DNA of 64,000 bases from Streptomyces shenzhenensis (GTDB lineage Bacteria > Actinomycetota > Actinomycetes > Streptomycetales > Streptomycetaceae). The position numbers and the translations under genes are program-made. The notes below the pieces were generated by a model that saw only the letters and a list, made by a program, of their open reading frames with translations, searched no databases and was not told the origin of the DNA. Shown one piece after another: positions 60,188 to 64,000 of the stretch (its first letter is position 1; each line of letters starts with the position of its first letter). The DNA is taken from positions 148,607 to 212,606 of the forward strand of contig NZ_JAJONF010000014.1 in assembly GCF_021462265.1 (NCBI RefSeq), given 5' to 3'.

Positions 60188-60595
60188 ATGCGCAAGGAAA
60201 ACCGGTCAGGCGGGGGCACGAACACCAGGAAGGCCGGCGTATTGCTGGCGGCCACCGCGCTCACCGTGGGTGTCGCGGTGGCGACCGCGCCCTCCGCGGC
60301 TGCCGCCAGTCCGTGCTGGGCCAGCGGCACCCAATGGTGGTGCAACAACGTCTCCGGCGCACCGGTGTACGGCACGGTCGGCGACAACCACATCTACCCC
60401 GACCCCAATACCGTCGTCGGCTACATGTACTCCAACCCGAGCTGGTTCTACTGCAAGGAAGACGACCAGGCCTGGGTGGGCGGGCCGCATTCCACCCGCT
60501 GGGAGATGACCGTCGCGGACAATGGCCAGCTCGGCTTCATGAAGGACACGGCGATCTCGAGCGAGACCGACCCGCTCCCGAACTGCTACGGGTGA
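60188..60595 (+). CDS. Small secreted protein, copy 1 of a tandem family
   Basis: 135 residues with GAGGGGGAG upstream of ATG 60188. A signal peptide (AGVLLAATALTVGVAVATAP, cleaved near AAAAS) precedes a mature domain of about 90 residues: SPCWASGTQWWCNN, GAPVYGTVGD, VVGYMYSNPSWFYC, VGGPHSTRWEMTVADNGQ, GFMKDTAISSETDPLPNC. Four cysteines suggest two disulfides, and the repeated aromatic GxW/GYM pattern suggests a small beta-barrel (SH3-like is possible). Family function is unknown to me. Two related genes follow immediately. Confidence 0.75.
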   Translation: MRKENRSGGGTNTRKAGVLLAATALTVGVAVATAPSAAAASPCWASGTQWWCNNVSGAPVYGTVGDNHIYPDPNTVVGYMYSNPSWFYCKEDDQAWVGGPHSTRWEMTVADNGQLGFMKDTAISSETDPLPNCYG

Positions 60596-60714
60596 TCCGC
60601 CCGGCGCGCCGACCGGGTTCCTCGCAGGCTGCTTGCAGCGCCGGAACACCGCCGACGCTCCCGGCCAGTTGACCAACCCCGCCCACTCCTGCAGCGCTTC
60701 TGGAGTCTGCTCAC

Positions 60715-61101
60715 ATGCGTATACGCAAGAACCTTGCTGCCCTGGTCAGCGCCGCGGCGTTGGCGCTGACCCTCCAGACCACCACCGCGCCCGGCGCCTC
60801 GGCAGCCTCCGGCTGCTGGTACAGCGGCAGCCACTGGTGGTGCAACAACCTCGCGGGTGCGCCGGTCTACGGCTACAAGGATCTCGCGCGCTTCTACCCC
60901 GACTCCAGCCGCGTCGTCGGCTACATGTACTCCAACCCCAGTTGGTTCGACTGCCGGTACGACGGAGGCCAGCCCGACGAGTACGTGGGTGGACCACATC
61001 CCTACCGCTGGGAGTGGACCGAGGCCGACAACGGCCAGTGGGGCTGGATGAAGGACACCGCCATCGGCAGCGAGACCAACCCGCTTCCGGCCTGTTGGTA
61101 G
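60715..61101 (+). CDS. Small secreted protein, copy 2 of a tandem family
   Basis: 128 residues from ATG 60715. Signal peptide NLAALVSAAALALTLQTTTA; mature part SGCWYSGSHWWCNN, GAPVYGYKDLARFYPDSSRV, VGYMYSNPSWFDCRYDGG, VGGPHPYRWEWTEADNGQW, GWMKDTAIGSETNPLPACW. All four cysteines and the core are shared with copy 1, at lower identity in the leader. It lies 119 bp downstream of copy 1, so the genes may be cotranscribed. Function is unknown. Confidence 0.75.
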   Translation: MRIRKNLAALVSAAALALTLQTTTAPGASAASGCWYSGSHWWCNNLAGAPVYGYKDLARFYPDSSRVVGYMYSNPSWFDCRYDGGQPDEYVGGPHPYRWEWTEADNGQWGWMKDTAIGSETNPLPACW

Positions 61102-61136
61102 ACGGCCGACCGTACCCAGCGACACACGGGGAGAGA

Positions 61137-61506
61137 CTGAAATCCGGCAAGCGTGCCCTGGCGGCCGTGGCAACCGCCGCGCTCTCCGCCGCCCTCACAC
61201 TGACAGCGGCGCCGTCCTCGTCCGCAGCCTCCGGCTGCTGGTACTCCGGCAGCGAATGGTGGTGCAACAACGTGCAGGGTGCCGCCGTCTACGAGCCCTC
61301 GGAGACCAACGGACACCCGCACGCTGATGTCGTCGTCGGCTACATGTTCGAACCCGAGCTGGTTCCGCTGCCGCCGCGACGACGGCCCCTGCATCGGCGG
61401 ACCGCACCCCGACCGCTGGGTGTTCACCGAGGCCGACAACGGCGAATGGGGCTGCATGAAGGGCACGTCCATCTACAGCGAGACGGACCCGTTGCCCACG
61501 TGCTGA
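61137..61506 (+). pseudogene. Third tandem copy, start lost and frameshifted
   Basis: A GGGGAGAG stands before CTG 61137, exactly where an ATG would be expected (LKSGKRALAAVATAALSAAL leader). The mature part begins SGCWYSGSEWWCNN, VQGAAVYEPSE, VVVGYM. Two bases are missing at the codon after GYM near 61345, so SNPSWFRCRRDDG, GGPHPDRWVFTEADNGEWGC and SETDPLPTC run in another frame to TGA 61504-61506. It has both an altered start codon and a frameshift, so it is probably not expressed as a full protein. Confidence 0.65.
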
Positions 61507-61699
61507 CGGTGATCAGGACGCTCGGCGGCGCAGCCACGCCGGGCCACTTGAGCTGACGCTTGTCCGGCCGTTCCGCAACCGTCTTTCCAAGGGACGTCCC
61601 CGGCCCCGGCCGCTCCGCCTCCCTCCGGATGTACGACCGTTCGTGGCGGCGCACGCCCGGAAGGGGATGCGGGCAGCGGCCGGGGTGGTGGAGGCCGTC

Positions 61700-62869
61700 T
61701 CAGCAGACGGGGACGTCGGGCAGCTTGTTGTCCGGATAGCTGATGTAGATGTTGGTGATGTAGCCGCCGTACAGGGGGAGATACGCCCACCAGTCGTTCG
61801 TGTACTGCCCGATGGTGACCTCCTCGCCCTGCTTCTGGCAGCCGATCAGCGCCTCGACCCCGGCGGGCAGCCGGGTGAGCACCTGCGAGCTGGTGGTCGT
61901 GTCGGCGCGTACCTGCACGTGGGAGCCCCACGTGCCGTACCAGGAGCCGGAGCGTGGGACGGAGCCGGGGACGTTCAGCGACCGTACCAACGTGTCGAGG
62001 GCGCTGTACGCGGCGCCGAACGAGGTGTCCTGCGGGTGCAGGGTGAAGACGGCGACGATCGACCGGTCACCCGCCCCCACGGTCCCCGTGGTGTGCAGTG
62101 CGGGCCGGGTGAGGTCGACCCCCGCGTCCGGGGCGGCCGCGGTCCGTCCGGCGGCGGCCGAGGCGGTCGTGCCGGCGCAGTCGCCGCTCTCGCCGAAGCC
62201 GGACCAGCCCTGTTTGACCGCCCAGGGCTGCTGGAAGGATGCCGGGATGCCGAAGCGCTGGTCGAAACCGTCGATGCCGCATCGTGTGGAGGCGCGCAGG
62301 TCACCCATGATGATGTCCCGCAGTGCGGTGGGGGCGCTCTCCAGGATCCAGCGGTAGATGCGCACGGTGTCGGCCGCCGACAGGGCCGTGTAACCCCAGT
62401 AACCGGGGTAGTCCGGCGGGGGGTCGGCGGTGTCCGTCAGGCCCAGGCGGGGGATCATCCGGTCGATGATCGCCGAGCCGCCGTCCTGGGACCAGTAGTA
62501 GTCCGCCGCGGAGTCGTCGCTGGAGCGCAGCATGCTGTCGAGGCGGGCCCGGTCGTCCGACGGCAGGCCGTAGCCGGGGCCGTGGTCCCACAGGTGGTCG
62601 AGAGCGATCAGGAGCTTCACCACCGAGGCGGAACGGAACTGCATGTGGATGTTCGACTGCTCGGTGAATACGCCGGTCTGGCGGTCGTACACGGCGATTC
62701 CGGCTGTGACGCCGGGCGGTATGGTCACCCTGGCCGTGCGCGGGGTGGCGGTGGGGGAGGTGTCGGCGCGGGCCGGTGCAGCCGTGGCGAACAAGGCGGC
62801 CAGCAGGACCGACCAGGCCGCCATGAGCGCGAACCGGCCTCGCGGTCTGGGCGAAGATCTGGACGACAT
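61700..62869 (-). CDS. Secreted serine hydrolase (beta-lactamase-like) with C-terminal SH3-like domain
   Basis: 389 residues. The signal peptide (GRFALMAAWSVLLAALFATA, cleaved near APARA) precedes a penicillin-binding/beta-lactamase-like fold: the active-site SASVVKL near residue 81 gives SxxK, and SSDDSAADYYW near residue 116 supplies the second motif region. The last 70 residues (HVQVRADTTTSSQVLTRLPA, EVTIGQYTNDWWAYLPLYGG, ending CxxxC-like) resemble a bacterial SH3 domain that binds cell wall. It may act on peptidoglycan or a secreted ester. It sits convergent with the tandem secreted protein genes. Confidence 0.75.
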   Translation of the reverse strand: MSSRSSPRPRGRFALMAAWSVLLAALFATAAPARADTSPTATPRTARVTIPPGVTAGIAVYDRQTGVFTEQSNIHMQFRSASVVKLLIALDHLWDHGPGYGLPSDDRARLDSMLRSSDDSAADYYWSQDGGSAIIDRMIPRLGLTDTADPPPDYPGYWGYTALSAADTVRIYRWILESAPTALRDIIMGDLRASTRCGIDGFDQRFGIPASFQQPWAVKQGWSGFGESGDCAGTTASAAAGRTAAAPDAGVDLTRPALHTTGTVGAGDRSIVAVFTLHPQDTSFGAAYSALDTLVRSLNVPGSVPRSGSWYGTWGSHVQVRADTTTSSQVLTRLPAGVEALIGCQKQGEEVTIGQYTNDWWAYLPLYGGYITNIYISYPDNKLPDVPVC

Positions 62870-62951
62870 TTACGACTCCCTGTTCAGACGGGGCCGATGG
62901 GGAACGCGTCGGGGCCGGCCACGGCACGAGGGGCCGGCCCCCATGCGTGCG

Positions 62952-63401
62952 TCAGCAGTTGCGGACGGACCAGACGGGGTCCCAGTTCTGGGTGCCCACC
63001 TGCGGCGGGGAGAAGGCGCGCAGCACATTCCCGTTGGCGTCGTAGAGGTAGGAAGTGACCGACCCCGTCTGCTTGTTGAGGTAGTAGCCGTCGCCGTACC
63101 AGTTGGAGAGGTAGTAGCGGTTGCAGTTGTAGAGGTAGAAGATCTTCCACTTCGACACGGTCTGGTCCCACACCTCGAGGCAGAGGTTCCCCGCCCCGCA
63201 GGTGAACGTCTGGTCGTCGGCGCGGTAGCTGACGTCGGTGGCCGGAGAGATCGTCGGAGAGACGGCGGCCACGGTTTGTGCGTGGTCACTGGTACGGGGG
63301 CCGGGGGCGATTGCCGCCTGTGCCGGTCCGGTGGTGAGGACGGCCATCAGCGTGCAGACCACCACACCGATGCTGCCGAGCAGCGAGCGCTTCGCGCGCA
63401 T
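62952..63401 (-). CDS. Small secreted protein, family unknown
   Basis: 149 residues. Leader MRAKRSLLGSIGVVVCTLMA with cleavage near AQAA, then a mature part of about 115 residues with FTCGAGNLCLEVWD, KIFYLYNCNRYYLSNWYGDG, YYLNKQTGSVTSYLYDANG and a final WSVRNC. Four cysteines and many aromatic residues suggest a compact disulfide-linked beta fold; it recalls small actinomycete peptidase-inhibitor-like proteins, but this is not certain. It is encoded upstream of the serine hydrolase on the same strand. Confidence 0.7.
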   Translation of the reverse strand: MRAKRSLLGSIGVVVCTLMAVLTTGPAQAAIAPGPRTSDHAQTVAAVSPTISPATDVSYRADDQTFTCGAGNLCLEVWDQTVSKWKIFYLYNCNRYYLSNWYGDGYYLNKQTGSVTSYLYDANGNVLRAFSPPQVGTQNWDPVWSVRNC

Positions 63402-63497
63402 GGATGAGACCTCCGTCGGGACGACAGCGGGACGTCTGACAGCGGCACCGATCGTGCCCTGACGGCGACGATCGCCGATCGCGCGGGCCCGGTAGAA

Positions 63498-63521
63498 GCC
63501 TTTCGAACCTCCTCGAAAGGC
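63498..63521. promoter_or_regulatory. Perfect inverted repeat, hairpin or operator
   Basis: GCCTTTCGA and TCGAAAGGC (9-bp arms, 63498-63506 and 63513-63521) enclose ACCTCC. It lies 97 bp upstream of the secreted protein gene at 62952-63401 and before a decayed oxidase fragment. It could be a terminator or an operator. Confidence 0.45.
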
Positions 63522-63531
63522 CGGTGTCCCC

Positions 63532-63696
63532 GTGCGCGCTCACACCGCCCCCACCGACGGTCAACACGCCCAGGCAGCAGACCTGTTGTGGCACGGAGCG
63601 ATCGACAGGACCCCACTGGTACGGCCCACGGCCGCCGTTGACGCCCTCTGCGCCGACAGTCACCGTGGTCCGGTCACCCACGATGAACAAGCGTGA
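63532..63696 (+). pseudogene. Fragment resembling an FAD-linked (berberine-bridge-like) oxidase
   Basis: A 54-codon frame from GTG 63532 encodes AADLLWHGAIDRTPLVRPTA, which recalls the W.GAIDR.P....RP start of the FAD-binding domain of BBE-like oxidoreductases. It ends at TGA 63694-63696. The remaining 400 residues are absent. It is probably a remnant; the match is short. Confidence 0.35.
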
Positions 63697-63779
63697 CCAG
63701 AACACGGTCGTCCGACCGTGGGCAACCACTACACGTGCATGCGCCGACATCGCCATGCCGGACGGGAGACTGCCGAACC

Positions 63780-64000
63780 ATGCGTACGAAGCGCTCGCTT
63801 CTCGGACTGTGCGCCGCCCTCACGATGGTGCCGGCGCTCTTCGCCGCCCAAACCGCGCAGGCCGCTTCGGCCTCGCACGGCACCTCGCACGGTCACGTCA
63901 TGACCATGCCCGCAGCGCCGGAGGCGGCGGCTCACCCGGCGACGCTCCTGGCCGTCGCCCCGTCCGCCTCACCGGCCGTCCGCACGGCCTACGCCGGTGC
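63780..64000 (+). CDS. Start of a secreted protein gene (3' end outside window)
   Basis: ATG 63780 opens a frame to the window end: MRTKRSLLGLCAALTMVPAL then FAAQTAQAASASHGTSHGHV, so a signal peptide cleaved near QAA, followed by His/Ala/Pro-rich sequence. The first nine residues nearly equal those of the secreted protein at 62952-63401 (MRAKRSLLG), suggesting a duplicated leader. The mature domain is not visible. Confidence 0.6.
   Translation, partial: MRTKRSLLGLCAALTMVPALFAAQTAQAASASHGTSHGHVMTMPAAPEAAAHPATLLAVAPSASPAVRTAYAG

Overview
The window reads as chromosomal DNA of a Streptomyces-like actinomycete. Base composition is very GC-rich (about 70 percent by eye), coding frames have almost pure G/C third positions, GTG and TTG starts are common, and operons are packed with 4-nt ATGA-type overlaps. 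Protein types also fit: MmyB-type XRE regulators, small secreted proteins, SGNH lipase, STAND ATPase, and sugar ABC transporters lacking their own ATPase. I saw no rRNA, tRNA, CRISPR array or replication origin. The only mobile DNA recognised is a decayed IS110-type fragment.

Layout. (1) 1-5757: end of a GH2 glycosidase gene, a ketopantoate-reductase-like gene, a DHA2 multidrug exporter divergent from an HxlR regulator, a graveyard of LysR and NmrA remnants, and a DUF1963 gene. (2) 5754-24662: a large sugar or sugar-acid catabolic locus. It holds an enoyl-CoA hydratase; a rightward operon (AraD1-type FAH protein, aldehyde dehydrogenase, CoA transferase, a leaderless solute-binding-like protein, SDR, DUF4432); a FadR-type GntR regulator; a second operon (enolase-superfamily dehydratase, lactonase, aldo/keto reductase, Zn-dehydrogenase, KduD-like SDR, FAH hydrolase, SDR); and a sugar ABC transporter. 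Related AYRT-N3-AYRT operators sit before all of these units, so they look like one regulon. The enzyme set fits non-phosphorylative breakdown of L-fucose and/or D-arabinose, or a stereochemically similar sugar. (3) 25013-32348: MmyB-type regulator with divergent SDR, a NarL-type two-component system divergent from a two-gene ABC transporter, a toxin-antitoxin remnant, and a methyltransferase. (4) 32790-41100: a leftward peptide-uptake operon (solute-binding lipoprotein, cytosolic S9 peptidase, two permeases, a fused double ATPase, a cupin-type regulator). (5) 41692-47373: a single-chain acyl-CoA carboxylase, an acyl-CoA ligase and a TetR regulator behind a near-perfect 22-bp palindrome. (6) 47644-64000: an accessory region with an MFS exporter, a GntR regulator with tandem palindromes, secreted proteins (DUF3103, SGNH hydrolase), the IS110 remnant, a frameshifted AraC/GlxA regulator, a STAND ATPase, a MarR-controlled oxidoreductase locus with three CTTCGAATTCGAAG operators, three tandem secreted small-protein paralogues (the third decayed), a secreted serine hydrolase with an SH3-like tail, and further small secreted proteins.

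The central locus works as a unit. The transporter brings in sugar, probably energised by an ATPase encoded elsewhere. The aldo/keto reductase, lactonase and dehydratase would convert the aldose to a 2-keto-3-deoxy acid. One FAH branch would cleave a C6 2,4-diketo acid to pyruvate and lactate. The other (AraD1 plus aldehyde dehydrogenase) would take a C5 acid to 2-oxoglutarate. These assignments rest on family membership and gene context only.
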